Source: an uncultured Verrucomicrobiota bacterium (GTDB lineage: Bacteria; Verrucomicrobiota; Verrucomicrobiia; Limisphaerales; UBA9464). From it: a stretch of 64,000 bases of DNA. The stretch spans positions 1 through 64,000 of the forward strand of contig CAIJLV010000088.1 in assembly GCA_903821635.1 (NCBI GenBank), read 5' to 3'. Under the pieces are notes generated by a model that saw only the letters and a list, made by a program, of their open reading frames with translations, did not search any database and was not told the origin of the DNA. Position numbers and translations under genes: made by a program. Shown piece by piece: positions 10,929-19,932 of the stretch (position 1 is its first letter; every line of letters begins with the position of its first letter).

Positions 10929-12211
10929 GGCGGCGGCTGGCTGGTTTCCGCGCTGGGCCGCCGGAAGAGCACGAGTGAATTGGCGCCTGGTCGTTCCTGA
11001 CCTTCCGAAGGTTGGTTTACCACTTGGCCCAGCAACCACATCGTGGTGGAACCGCCGCCGTCGAAGTTGAGCGCTTCTTCGCAGCCCAGCTTCACCAGGT
11101 AGGCGGCCAATTCGGGGAAGGTCATGCCCGCTGAGGTGCTCTGGCGGCCATCGACGACCACAAGAAAGATGTCGTCCCGGTTCCAGCCGATCGCCGACCG
11201 CGGGTGGCGAAATTGCAGTCCGGACCAGGTCCACGCTTTGCCGCCCGTGACCAGCTTCGGGCCGCCACCCAAGGCCGTCGTTACGCCGGCCAAGTCGGGC
11301 AACGTGGCGGTGCTGAGGGTGAGTTCCGCGCCGACGCTTGGGCTGGGAGTGCGCGCGGCGAGTTTGTAGCCGAGGGACAGCACCAGCGAATCCCGACTGA
11401 GCGGGGTGTTCCCGGTTTCCCGGACCTCGCGGATGCGGGCGCGAAAAGTCTGGCCGATGCGCAAGGGCAGCCACGGCTGGCCAGCGACCGGTTCGAGGAC
11501 AATTTCGCGGCCGCCCTTGGTGCGGGTCGCGGTGCCGTTGGCGGCGGAATAGAGCACTGCGCCGTCATGCGGCCGGAGCTCGTTGAGTCCAAACGCGGCC
11601 GCCTCGCCGCTGGGAAGCGTCACTTGGAACTGGCCCGTGACGTTCGTGGCGTGGGGATTGCCCGCTGCATCAAACCACAGGCAGGCATGGCCGGTTGGGC
11701 CGCTGAGGAGCTCGCCGCGGTGGATTTGGAGGTCACGCGGGTCGCCCACGTAGTTGCGTTCGTCGTTGTAGAAATCGGCGTTCAACGCCGCGACTGGCGT
11801 GCCCCAGTCGGTCGGGAGCGCCTTGAGTTGGTCCGACAGGGTGTTCAGGCCGATGACGTCGCCGCCGCCGAGGGTGGAGCCAAAGGCGAAATTTCGCCGC
11901 GCGCGGTCTAGCTTCACGACATGCACCGAGCGTGGGGGCTCAATGGCAGTGTCATGTCCATAGCTCAGACCGCGCTCGGGGCGGGCTGGGGAATTTGTTT
12001 CCGCTTGAGCGCCGGCGCTGCCAGCCAACACGAAGGCGAACAAAATCCCTGTTAGGCGCCCGGAATTGGCCGGGGCGCCGCTGGTGAAAGCGGGGGCCGG
12101 CGGGGTCATTCCGACGAGGGGCATCTGGCGCACGCTAAGCAGGCGCCGAGCCACGGCAATCACGGAGGCGAGGGGCGAGGGGATTGGGCGGGTGGAAATG
12201 AGCACGGGCAC
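10925..12211 (-). CDS. Phosphodiester glycosidase family protein (NAGPA domain)
   Basis: The 428-residue frame begins at ATG 12211. An internal ATG at about residue 30 would still include the signal-like segment RLTGILFAFVLAGSAGAQA, so the start is uncertain. The NAGPA domain has SVHVVKLDR, AALNADFYNDERNYVGDPRDLQI, VVDGRQSTSAGMTFPELAAYL and NFDGGGSTTMW. It is closely similar in layout to the lipoprotein encoded just upstream (12267-13472), suggesting a tandem duplication followed by divergence. Its stop overlaps the CotH-like start by four bases. Confidence 0.8.
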   Translation of the reverse strand: MPVLISTRPIPSPLASVIAVARRLLSVRQMPLVGMTPPAPAFTSGAPANSGRLTGILFAFVLAGSAGAQAETNSPARPERGLSYGHDTAIEPPRSVHVVKLDRARRNFAFGSTLGGGDVIGLNTLSDQLKALPTDWGTPVAALNADFYNDERNYVGDPRDLQIHRGELLSGPTGHACLWFDAAGNPHATNVTGQFQVTLPSGEAAAFGLNELRPHDGAVLYSAANGTATRTKGGREIVLEPVAGQPWLPLRIGQTFRARIREVRETGNTPLSRDSLVLSLGYKLAARTPSPSVGAELTLSTATLPDLAGVTTALGGGPKLVTGGKAWTWSGLQFRHPRSAIGWNRDDIFLVVVDGRQSTSAGMTFPELAAYLVKLGCEEALNFDGGGSTTMWLLGQVVNQPSEGQERPGANSLVLFRRPSAETSQPPP

Positions 12212-12266
12212 GTTCGTAGACTTGACCCGTTGCGGAGCGTTCGAGTTTCGGGATTTTCCCCGCCGG

Positions 12267-13472
12267 TTATTTCCCGGAATCGGCTTTACGCAGGATCACC
12301 AGCGAATTGGCGATGGGGCGTTCCCGGCCATCGCAAGGCTGGTTGCGGGTTTGGCCGTGGCACCAGAGCGTCGCCGAACCGCCACCGTCGAGGTTCATCG
12401 CCTCGTCGCAGCCGAGCTGAATGAGATAGGTGGAAAGCTCTTCCAAGGTCATGCCAATCGAGCCGCGCTGGCGGCCGTCCACAGTCACGAGGAACAGGTG
12501 GTCGTGGTTCCAGCCCACGGCCGAGCGCGGGTGCTGTTCCAGCATGGAACTCGTCTGATAATTTTCGTCGTCTGGCACCTCAATCTGGATCGGCCGCCGG
12601 CCCCGCACCAACACCGGGCCGCCGCCGATGCCCGTCGCCACGTCACGGAGCTTAGCTGAAGTCGTGGTCGAGAGGGTTACCTGAGCGCCCACGGTCAGGG
12701 TCGGTGCGCGTTTGGCGAACGTGCCGCCGAGGGACAGCACCCAAGTGCCTGGGCTTAGCGGCGCGTTGCCGCCGTCGTGGACCGCTTTGACGCGGACCTT
12801 GAAAGTAGTGTCCAGCACCAGCGTGGGCAGGCCGCCCTCCGCGGACGCTTCGAGCACATACTCTCGGCCGCCTTCTGTGCGGGTCGAAAAGCCGATCGCG
12901 GGCGTATAAAGCACGGCGGTATTCGGTCGGCGCTCTTCGTTGAGGCCGAACGGAGTCTGGGCGCCGTCGGGCCACTTCAGTTCAAAGCGGGCGAGCACGT
13001 TCGTGAGGTGAGCTTGGCCGGCAGCATCCAGCCAGAAGCTGATGCCATTCGGGGCGCTGATCAGCTCCCCTGCGGTGACTTGGAGGCCACGCGTGTCGCC
13101 GGCGAAAGCTCGGTCGCGTTGGTAGAAGTCACCGTTCACCGCCGCCACGGGCGAACCCCAGGCCCGGGGCGCTTCCCGCAGGTGTGCCGACAGCGGGGCA
13201 AGGCCCACGGCCACGTTCCGGGCGTGGACAGCCCGGACTGTCAGCGAGGGATCATGGCGGTCGATGCGCACGACGTGGATCGACCAAGGTTCCTGCGGGA
13301 TTTGGTGATTGGTGTAGGCGAGTCCGGGCGCGACGATCGCCAAGCCCGGGGCCGCCGGCACCTTCGGTTTACAACCGACCACCAACAGCCCGGAAGTTGC
13401 CAACACGGTTAAGGCCAAAAAACGCCCCCCCAAACGACGGACGCGAGCAAAGGCTTGAGTGAGGGAGCGCAT
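12267..13472 (-). CDS. Phosphodiester glycosidase family lipoprotein (NAGPA domain)
   Basis: A 401-residue protein with a lipobox-type signal (ATSGLLVVGC, Cys34), so probably lipid-anchored. The NAGPA domain has SIHVVRIDRHDPSL, AAVNGDFYQRDRAFAGDTRGLQV, TVDGRQRGSIGMTLEELSTYL and NLDGGGSATLWC. The Asp-Gly-Gly motif is intact. It is the first gene of the minus-strand NAGPA/CotH/pseudopilin run and is divergent from the DedA gene, so the run's promoter should lie in 13473-13717. Confidence 0.8.
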   Translation of the reverse strand: MRSLTQAFARVRRLGGRFLALTVLATSGLLVVGCKPKVPAAPGLAIVAPGLAYTNHQIPQEPWSIHVVRIDRHDPSLTVRAVHARNVAVGLAPLSAHLREAPRAWGSPVAAVNGDFYQRDRAFAGDTRGLQVTAGELISAPNGISFWLDAAGQAHLTNVLARFELKWPDGAQTPFGLNEERRPNTAVLYTPAIGFSTRTEGGREYVLEASAEGGLPTLVLDTTFKVRVKAVHDGGNAPLSPGTWVLSLGGTFAKRAPTLTVGAQVTLSTTTSAKLRDVATGIGGGPVLVRGRRPIQIEVPDDENYQTSSMLEQHPRSAVGWNHDHLFLVTVDGRQRGSIGMTLEELSTYLIQLGCDEAMNLDGGGSATLWCHGQTRNQPCDGRERPIANSLVILRKADSGK

Positions 13473-13717
13473 GGTGACGACGGCGGGCGGACCTTAGCGG
13501 GGCCGGACCGGGGCTGGCAAATGTGGGCGCGGCCGGGGTGGTATTTGCGCCTGAATCCCCGCGCCACTTTACGGCCGGCCCCCGCTCAATCATGCGGGAG
13601 GGGGCGCTAATTTCAGCCGCGCGTCCGGCCCAACCGCCCACCTGCATGCGTCCCCACACCGTGCCCGGGGACCGCGGGCTTGCCCGGTCGCGGTCGCTCC
13701 CGCACCGTTCCGACCCA
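13473..13717. promoter_or_regulatory. Divergent intergenic region between NAGPA lipoprotein and DedA genes
   Basis: These 245 bases separate two divergently read genes and should hold both promoters. The sequence is GC-rich. I saw no convincing -35/-10 pair, operator palindrome or small gene. An open frame extending the DedA gene to 13523 is not supported by any homologous N-terminus. Confidence 0.3.
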
Positions 13718-14383
13718 ATGGAGCTGTTGAAACAAGCGCTCGACGTGATCCTGCACCTGCAGGACCACCTCTTCCAACTGACGCAAGACTATGGCGGCTG
13801 GGTTTACGGCCTCCTGTTCCTGATCATTTTTTGCGAAACCGGCTTGGTGGTGACCCCGTTTCTGCCGGGAGATTCGCTGCTGTTCGCCGTGGGCGCGCTG
13901 GCCGCCGACCCGAAAAGCGGGCTCAACTTCTGGTTGGCCGGGGGGCTCATGGTCGGGGCAGCTATTTTGGGCGACACAGTGAACTATTGGATCGGCCGGT
14001 TTGCGGGGGAACAACTGACGCGGCGCTTTCCCCGAGTGATCAAGCCGATCTATTTGGCCAAGACGAACGAGTTTTTCCGACGTTATGGGGGTAAGACGAT
14101 TGTGCTCGCTCGGTTTGTGCCGATCGTCCGGACTTTTGCTCCATTTGTGGCCGGCTCGGGGGCGATGAATTACTCCCGCTTCATGTTGGTCAACGTGGCG
14201 GGCGCGCTGCTGTGGGTGGTGCTGATTCTCCCGGCGGGCTGGTTTTTTGGGAACATCCCCGTGGTGAAGAAGAATTTCGAACTGGTTGTGTTGGGTATTA
14301 TTTTCATCTCGGTGCTGCCGATGGTGATCGAAGTCTGGAAAGCCCGGCAGGCTCATCGGGGGGCGGGCAGCGGCGGCGAATAA
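13718..14383 (+). CDS. DedA family protein
   Basis: Starting at ATG 13718 (MELLKQALDVILHLQD) the protein has 221 residues and several membrane helices. The DedA/SNARE-associated (VTT) core is clear: FCETGLVVTPFLPGDSLLFAVGAL, the GDTVNYWIGRFAG motif, FFRRYGGKTIVLARFVPIVRTFAPFVAGSGAM with its conserved arginines, and NVAGALLWV. Members act as lipid scramblases or undecaprenyl-phosphate flippases in some bacteria. Its position 70 bases before an undecaprenyl-phosphate-dependent sugar-polymer operon fits a lipid-carrier recycling role, which is inference. Confidence 0.88.
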   Translation: MELLKQALDVILHLQDHLFQLTQDYGGWVYGLLFLIIFCETGLVVTPFLPGDSLLFAVGALAADPKSGLNFWLAGGLMVGAAILGDTVNYWIGRFAGEQLTRRFPRVIKPIYLAKTNEFFRRYGGKTIVLARFVPIVRTFAPFVAGSGAMNYSRFMLVNVAGALLWVVLILPAGWFFGNIPVVKKNFELVVLGIIFISVLPMVIEVWKARQAHRGAGSGGE

Positions 14384-14453
14384 TCGGGGTAGAATCGGTT
14401 CCGCGACTTGTTTGCCGCCCTATGGGCTGCTAGCAACCGCGGACGGTCATACG

Positions 14454-15662
14454 ATGCGTTTCGTTTTCCTAACCCTCGGCTACACGCCCGACTTGGATGG
14501 CGGCGGCTACCGCTACGCTACCGAAGTCGCCGAGTTGTTAGCGGCGCGCGGTCACGAGGTGCATGCCCTCTATCCCAATCCAGATGAAAAACTGCCTACC
14601 CGTGAACGGCGGCGCGGCGTTGAACTGCACCGGCTATCCCGCGGTAAAGGTGGGTTTCTGAGTCGCTGGCGGGCCGCTAATCGGGCCGCCCGGACGAGGG
14701 TGAATGAACTGCTGCGTGTCGGCTCGCAGTCGACCCTGCTGTTCTCCCACCACGCCTATCTTGAGCCGGCGCTGCGGGGCTTGCCCTACGTGATGATGTT
14801 GCATGGGCCGTGGGCGTTGGAGCATCGGTTTGCCTGCCGGGCTACCCCTCGCAGTTGGGTTCAACGGTGGGTAGATCGCTGGGCGTGCGGTTTGATGGCG
14901 CGCACGGAACGGCGCAGTTGCGCCGGCGCCCGACAAGTCTTGGTCGCGAGCGAGTATTCGCGGCTCAAACTGCGGGATTGGCACCCGGGATTGCGGGTGC
15001 AGGCCGAGGTGATTGGGGGCGGCGCTGACCTCGTTCGCTTTCGTCCGGCTGTGGATCGAGGCTCGGTTCGGGCGAGTTTGGGTTTGGCTCCGGGAGATTT
15101 CCTTTTTCTCACCGTGCGCCGATTGGACCCACGCATGGGCTTAAAACTGGTGCTCGAGGCCTTTGCCGAAATGACGGCGGAATTTCCCTCGGCTCGACTG
15201 TGGTTGGCGGGGCGGGGGCGGCAGCAGCAAGAATTGGAGGCTCAGATCAACGCTCACCAGTTGGGCGAACGGGTTCGGTTACTCGGTTTTGTGCCGGAGG
15301 AGCGACTCGCCGAGCTTTACGCGGCGGCGGATTGTGTGCTGATGCCGTCCTTGGATCTGGAAGGATTTGGTTTGGTCACCGCTGAAGCCTTGGCCTGCGG
15401 CACGCCGGTAGCCGCCTCCCGGGCGGGAGCCAATGCAGAAGTGATCGAGGGGCTTTCGGCAGACCTGCTTTTTCCCGCCGGCGACGTGGCGGCGTTGGCG
15501 ACAAAACTCCGACAAATTCTGCGCGAACCGCAGTCGCTCCCGAGTCGGGATCGTTGTGCGGCCTACGCCCGGGAACAATTTCGGTGGGAGCGACCGGCCG
15601 ACGCGTGTGACCGGGCGGGCACACGCTGGGCGATTCCCCCGGCCGAGAGGCGGGCCCTATGA
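14454..15662 (+). CDS. Glycosyltransferase family 4 protein
   Basis: I chose ATG 14454, giving the GT-B N-terminal strand MRFVFLTLGYTPDLDGGGYRYA. Family 4 motifs are the glycine-rich N-terminal loop, FLTVRRLDPRMGLKLVLEAF, and the C-terminal nucleotide-sugar site EGFGLVTAEALACGTPVAAS. The usual second Glu of EX7E is present (E...E). The C-terminal 20 residues are Arg/Ala-rich and may be unstructured. The stop overlaps the next start as ATGA, so the two glycosyltransferases are translationally coupled. Expected to add a sugar to a lipid-linked oligosaccharide on the cytosolic face. Confidence 0.85.
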   Translation: MRFVFLTLGYTPDLDGGGYRYATEVAELLAARGHEVHALYPNPDEKLPTRERRRGVELHRLSRGKGGFLSRWRAANRAARTRVNELLRVGSQSTLLFSHHAYLEPALRGLPYVMMLHGPWALEHRFACRATPRSWVQRWVDRWACGLMARTERRSCAGARQVLVASEYSRLKLRDWHPGLRVQAEVIGGGADLVRFRPAVDRGSVRASLGLAPGDFLFLTVRRLDPRMGLKLVLEAFAEMTAEFPSARLWLAGRGRQQQELEAQINAHQLGERVRLLGFVPEERLAELYAAADCVLMPSLDLEGFGLVTAEALACGTPVAASRAGANAEVIEGLSADLLFPAGDVAALATKLRQILREPQSLPSRDRCAAYAREQFRWERPADACDRAGTRWAIPPAERRAL

Positions 15663-16804
15663 AAATCTTGGAGCTCGGTAAATTCTACGCCCCGGAGCGC
15701 GGGGGCATCGAGACGCTCCTGAAATCGTGGTCGGAGGGTTTTGTTCGGCGGGGTGCGGAGGTGGATTGTGTTGTGGCTCACGGGCCCCAGACGCCGGCGT
15801 CGCGGTGGCGCACCCAGCGAGAAACCCAGGCGGGGGTTCGGGTGCATCGCCTGCCGAGTCCGCGGGAGCTCTTTGGGGTCTCGCTGTGTCCGGCTTACCT
15901 TGGGGCTTCGCGGCGGTTTAAGCCGGACGTGGTGCATGCCCATTTCCCGAACCCGTTGGCCGACTTGGCCTGTGTGTTGACGCCGGCCCACATCCCAGTC
16001 GTTCTTAGTTGGCACAGCGACATCGTTCGGCAAAAGGCGCTGATGTGGGCCTACAATCCGCTACAGCAGGCGCTGCTCCGGCGGGCGACCAAGATCGTCG
16101 TCGCCACGCCCTTCCACTTTGAATACTCCGCGTGGCTGGGGCCCTATCGCGACAAGATCGAGGTGATTCCCTTTGGGTTGGATTTGGATCGGTTTTTGGC
16201 CATTGATCCGGCGTCTGCCGCGGTGCAAGCGTTGCGGGCTCGGGCGGGTGGCCGGGCCATCTTGCTCAATGTCGGCCGGTTGGTCGGTTACAAGGGCCAA
16301 AAACACGCGGTGGCGGCGTTGGCGTCATTGCCCGACGCGGAGCTTTGGTTGGTCGGAAAAGGGCCGCTGGAGGCGGCATTGCGGCACCAAGCGGCGACCT
16401 TAGGCGTCTCGGATCGGCTTAGGTTTTTCGGCGATGTCGCCGATAGCGAGTTGCCGGTATTTTACCAGGCGTGCGATGTGTTTGTGTTTCCTTCCGAGAC
16501 CCCGAACGAGGCCTTCGGGTTGGTGCAGGTCGAGGCGATGGCCTGCGGCAAACCGGTCGTGGCTTGCAACCTAAGGTCCGGCGTGCCATATGTTTGCCGG
16601 GAGGGCGAGACGGGGCTGATCGTTCCTCCGGGGGATAGCGTTCGCTTGGCGGCAGCCATTCGGCGTCTCTTGTCCGACAAGGAGTTAGCGCGAACTTTGG
16701 GCGAACAGGCACGGCTCCGAGCCCGGCAAGAATTTGCCGAATCCGTGATGGTGGACCGCTATCTGAAACTGTTTGGCCAACTACTGGGCCGGGGCGGCGC
16801 ATGA
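15659..16804 (+). CDS. Glycosyltransferase family 4 protein
   Basis: A 381-residue GT-B enzyme: N-terminal LELGKFYAPERGGIETLLK, acceptor-domain segment VVLSWHSDIVRQK, donor-domain start ILLNVGRLVGYKGQKHAVAAL, and the C-terminal site EAFGLVQVEAMACGKPVVACN with the EX7E spacing. It resembles mannosyl- or GlcNAc-transferases of exopolysaccharide clusters, but specificity cannot be read from sequence. It overlaps both neighbours by four bases (ATGA at each end), part of one tight operon. Confidence 0.88.
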   Translation: MKILELGKFYAPERGGIETLLKSWSEGFVRRGAEVDCVVAHGPQTPASRWRTQRETQAGVRVHRLPSPRELFGVSLCPAYLGASRRFKPDVVHAHFPNPLADLACVLTPAHIPVVLSWHSDIVRQKALMWAYNPLQQALLRRATKIVVATPFHFEYSAWLGPYRDKIEVIPFGLDLDRFLAIDPASAAVQALRARAGGRAILLNVGRLVGYKGQKHAVAALASLPDAELWLVGKGPLEAALRHQAATLGVSDRLRFFGDVADSELPVFYQACDVFVFPSETPNEAFGLVQVEAMACGKPVVACNLRSGVPYVCREGETGLIVPPGDSVRLAAAIRRLLSDKELARTLGEQARLRARQEFAESVMVDRYLKLFGQLLGRGGA

Positions 16805-17892
16805 CGAGTTACAAAACATACCTGTTGGTGCTGTTCATTGCCGCGATGGGAGCCTTTTGGCTCACCCCGTTTGCCGCGTGGCTAGCTTACCGCATCGGGG
16901 CGATTGATCTTCCCAATGCCCGCAAAGTCCATGCCCGCCCGACGCCTCGCCTCGGAGGCGTGGCCGTCGTCCTCGGATTTTGCCTGCCTTGGATCGCGCT
17001 TTATCTGCTGCGCAACCCCGTTTCGCTGGCGTTTCAAAACTACGAACGCCTTTTCGGCACACTCCTGTTGGGAGTTTTTGCCATGTTGGCGCTGGGCGTT
17101 TACGACGATTGTAAAGGTGCCGATGCCTCGAAAAAATTTATCGCCCAAATCGTCATCGCCCTCGGACTTTGGATCGGGGGCTTCAGAATTGAGGCGATCG
17201 ACAATCCGTGGGGGCTCGAGGCGATTGAGGTTGGTGTTTTCAGTCTGCCCGTGACCGTGCTTTGGATCGTCGGGGTAACGAACGCAATCAACCTGCTCGA
17301 CGGCATTGACGGCTTGGTCGCCGGTGTTACGGCGTGCATTGCGCTTTCTTTGGCCGTCATCAACGCCCTTTCCGGCAACATTGTGGTCACGCTGCTGACC
17401 TTGGCGCTCGCGGGCGCCTGCCTCGGCTTCCTCGCCCACAACCACGCCCCGGCCCACATCTTTCTGGGCGATTCCGGCAGCCTTTGCATTGGTCTCGTGT
17501 TGGCCTGCATCGGGGTGATTTCCATTTTCAACCAAGGCCGGGGCGCCGCCAGCTCGATTCTGACGGTGCCGCTGATCCTCTTTAGTCTGCCGCTATTTGA
17601 TACTCTGAGGGTGATGGTTATCCGGTTGTCCCGAGGGGTTTCAATTTTTCAGGCCGACCGCAGCCATGTGCATCACCGGTTGCTGGACTTGGGGATGAAT
17701 CATCGCCAAGCCGCTTGGACCCTTTACGGCGTCGCGGGCTCGACTGGGTTGCTGGCCATCGTGCTGTCGTTATTGGACGGAGTTCAGCAGATCATCGTCA
17801 GTGCTATCTTCGGGGCGCTTGCGGTGGGAGCTTATGGTTTGTGGCGCATCCGGGTTCGACGCCTCGCTGAAGAGGACATTGAATCCAGCTAG
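16801..17892 (+). CDS. MraY/WecA-family undecaprenyl-phosphate glycosyl-1-phosphate transferase
   Basis: A polytopic membrane protein of 363 residues. Motifs of the WecA/TagO branch are present: HARPTPRLGG, GVYDDCKGADASKKF (the DD Mg-binding pair), NAINLLDGIDGLVAG, HNHAPAHIFLGDSGSL and the His-rich DRSHVHHRLLDLGM. Family members start polymer synthesis by moving a HexNAc-1-phosphate onto undecaprenyl phosphate. In this operon it is the likely initiating enzyme for the polymer extended by the two GT4 proteins and the WecG-like protein. TAG stop. Confidence 0.92.
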   Translation: MTSYKTYLLVLFIAAMGAFWLTPFAAWLAYRIGAIDLPNARKVHARPTPRLGGVAVVLGFCLPWIALYLLRNPVSLAFQNYERLFGTLLLGVFAMLALGVYDDCKGADASKKFIAQIVIALGLWIGGFRIEAIDNPWGLEAIEVGVFSLPVTVLWIVGVTNAINLLDGIDGLVAGVTACIALSLAVINALSGNIVVTLLTLALAGACLGFLAHNHAPAHIFLGDSGSLCIGLVLACIGVISIFNQGRGAASSILTVPLILFSLPLFDTLRVMVIRLSRGVSIFQADRSHVHHRLLDLGMNHRQAAWTLYGVAGSTGLLAIVLSLLDGVQQIIVSAIFGALAVGAYGLWRIRVRRLAEEDIESS

Positions 17893-17895
17893 GAG
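17891..17895 (+). promoter_or_regulatory. Shine-Dalgarno site for moeA
   Basis: AGGAG overlaps the stop codon of the WecA-like gene and sits seven bases before ATG 17903. It is one of the few clear ribosome sites in the window and decides the moeA start against the longer frame from 17801. Confidence 0.7.
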
Positions 17896-17902
17896 CTGCC
17901 CG

Positions 17903-19087
17903 ATGATGACGCTCGAAACTGGCGTCGACCTGCTCTTGGGAGCGGTAACGACCTTGCCCTCCGAAACCATCCCATTAACCGAGGCCGGAGGTCGGTTTTT
18001 GGCTGTCGCCGCAACTGCGCAGCTTGATCTGCCGCCATTCGATAACTCCGCGATGGATGGTTATGCCGTTCGAACCGCTGAGGCTCAAACGGGCTCACGG
18101 TTGGAAGTGATCGGGACTGCCCCGGCAGGACGGCCTTTTGTGGGCAACGTATCGGAGGGAACCTGTGTTCGGGTCTTTACCGGCTCGCCCCTGCCGGACG
18201 GGGCCGATGCGGTCGTCATGCAGGAAGATACCCGGATCTCGACGCCCCCGGGTTTCGTCGAAATCGCCGACGGCGTAACCCCTTGGGAAAATATCAGGTT
18301 TGCTGGCGAAGACGTTCGTCGCGGAACCGTGCTCGCGCCGCCAGGGACCGCTTTGACGCCACAATTGCTGGGGTTGTTGGCGGCCCAAGGAATGGAGCGG
18401 GTAAGTGTGATTACCCGCCCCCGGGTGATATTAATTCCCAATGGGTCGGAACTGGTCCAGCTAGGTGCGGAGCTGTCTTTTGGCCGGATTTACGAGAGCA
18501 ACACGTTGGCGTTGCGGGAATTGTTCACGCAAGCGGGCTGTCTCGTGGACTGTCTTTCACCGCCACCCGATGAGGCCGCCTGGGTGGAGCGTAGTCTCCG
18601 CGAAGGATTTGAACGGGCCGAAGTGGTGATCACGATCGGGGGCGCTTCGGTCGGTGAGCATGATTTGATCCGCCCAACTTTCGAGAAACTGGGCGGGCGA
18701 CTCGACTTCTGGAAGCTGGCCTTGAAGCCCGGGAAACCGTTTTTCTTCGGAACCTTGGAAGGCAAGTTCCTTTTCGGCCTGCCTGGAAATCCGGTCTCTG
18801 CATTTGTGACTGGAGTGCTGTTGGTGTTGCCGGCATTACGCAAACTTCAGGGCAATTCTCATCCGGCGCTGCGAACGATGCCCGGAGTTCTGGCGGAAAC
18901 GATCACCAACTCCGACCGGCGGCGGCACTTTATGCGAGTGGCGACAGATCCGACGGGCTCGGTCAGGCTGAGCGGTCCGCAGGCGTCGCACCTGATAGGT
19001 TCGTTGGCGATGGCCGACGGGTTGGTTGATGTCCCGCCTGAAACCACGCTTGAGGCCGGTAAAGTTGTGCCCGTGATTCGCTGGTGA
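17903..19087 (+). CDS. moeA: Molybdopterin molybdenumtransferase MoeA
   Basis: Starts at ATG 17903 behind an AGGAG; an ATG at 17906 is the alternative. The 394-residue protein has the full MoeA layout: PPFDNSAMDGYAVR, FTGSPLPDGADAVVMQED, RPRVILIPNGSEL, TIGGASVGEHDLIRP, ALKPGKPFFFG and GLPGNPVSAFVTG. MoeA inserts molybdate into adenylylated molybdopterin. The window encodes one probable Moco enzyme, the SorA-like protein at 62256. Its place between a WecA-like and a WecG-like gene is unusual, as no other Moco gene is nearby. Confidence 0.93.
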   Translation: MMTLETGVDLLLGAVTTLPSETIPLTEAGGRFLAVAATAQLDLPPFDNSAMDGYAVRTAEAQTGSRLEVIGTAPAGRPFVGNVSEGTCVRVFTGSPLPDGADAVVMQEDTRISTPPGFVEIADGVTPWENIRFAGEDVRRGTVLAPPGTALTPQLLGLLAAQGMERVSVITRPRVILIPNGSELVQLGAELSFGRIYESNTLALRELFTQAGCLVDCLSPPPDEAAWVERSLREGFERAEVVITIGGASVGEHDLIRPTFEKLGGRLDFWKLALKPGKPFFFGTLEGKFLFGLPGNPVSAFVTGVLLVLPALRKLQGNSHPALRTMPGVLAETITNSDRRRHFMRVATDPTGSVRLSGPQASHLIGSLAMADGLVDVPPETTLEAGKVVPVIRW

Positions 19088-19902
19088 CTTCCGTCCCCGA
19101 CCGGGTCGGGTTAAACTTCGGCATGTCGTCGTTCACGCCACCGCCCCGCACGAACGTGCTCGGGGTTGGGATTTCCGCCCTGAATCTCGATTCAGCCTTG
19201 GCCACGCTCGCCGCCGCGCTCGCGGCCGGAAAACGGGGATACGTTACCGTTACCGGTGTGCATGGCGTGATCGAATCGCAGGCCGATGAGGCGTTGCGGC
19301 AGATCCACAATCGTTCCCTGCTGAGCACCCCTGACGGCATGCCGATGGTCTGGTTGGGGCGATTGGCGGGCCACCGAACGATGGGGCGGGTCTACGGTCC
19401 GGAGTTGATGGAACGCGTCTTTGCTTGGACTCAAAACAGCGGCCACACGCATTACTTGTTTGGCGGGGCAGACGGCGTGGCGGAACAACTCAAAGCCCGC
19501 TTGGAAGCTCGATTCCCCGGGGTGCGCATTGTGGGGACTCATACGCCGCCGTTTCGCCCCTTGAATTCAGGGGAATTAGCCGCGCTGAGGGGGGAAGTGA
19601 GTCAGGTAAAGCCGGATTTTTTCTGGGTCGGACTCAGCACTCCCAAACAAGAACGGTTCATGGCGGCGCACCTAGAATTGTTGGACACCAAGATAATGAT
19701 GGGGGTCGGGGCGGCGTTCGACTTTCACGCGGGTCGGGTTAAGCAGGCCCCGCGTTGGGTGCAGCGCAGCGGCTTTGAATGGCTTTATCGCCTCTGCCAA
19801 GAACCTCGTCGCCTCTGGAAACGTTACCTACGAAACAATCCCCTGTTTGTCTGGAAAGTTGCCGGCCAAGGCTTGCGCTTGCGGCGCTATTCCCTCGACT
19901 GA
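19084..19902 (+). CDS. WecG/TagA/CpsF family glycosyltransferase
   Basis: GTG 19084 overlaps the moeA stop as GTGA; ATG 19123 is an alternative that begins nearer the conserved core. Family motifs include NVLGVGISALNLDSAL, the catalytic-region TPDGMPMVWLGR, RVYGPELM, LFGGADGVAEQLKARL, FFWVGLSTPKQERFM and GVGAAFDFHAGRVKQAPRW. These enzymes add ManNAc(A) to undecaprenyl-PP-GlcNAc, so it would act right after the WecA-like step. The C-terminal amphipathic stretch (EWLYRLCQEPRRLWKRYL) is the family's membrane-binding tail. Confidence 0.9.
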   Translation: MTSVPDRVGLNFGMSSFTPPPRTNVLGVGISALNLDSALATLAAALAAGKRGYVTVTGVHGVIESQADEALRQIHNRSLLSTPDGMPMVWLGRLAGHRTMGRVYGPELMERVFAWTQNSGHTHYLFGGADGVAEQLKARLEARFPGVRIVGTHTPPFRPLNSGELAALRGEVSQVKPDFFWVGLSTPKQERFMAAHLELLDTKIMMGVGAAFDFHAGRVKQAPRWVQRSGFEWLYRLCQEPRRLWKRYLRNNPLFVWKVAGQGLRLRRYSLD

Positions 19903-19932
19903 TCGGGGACTAGTTGCCCGTCACTGGTGGGG

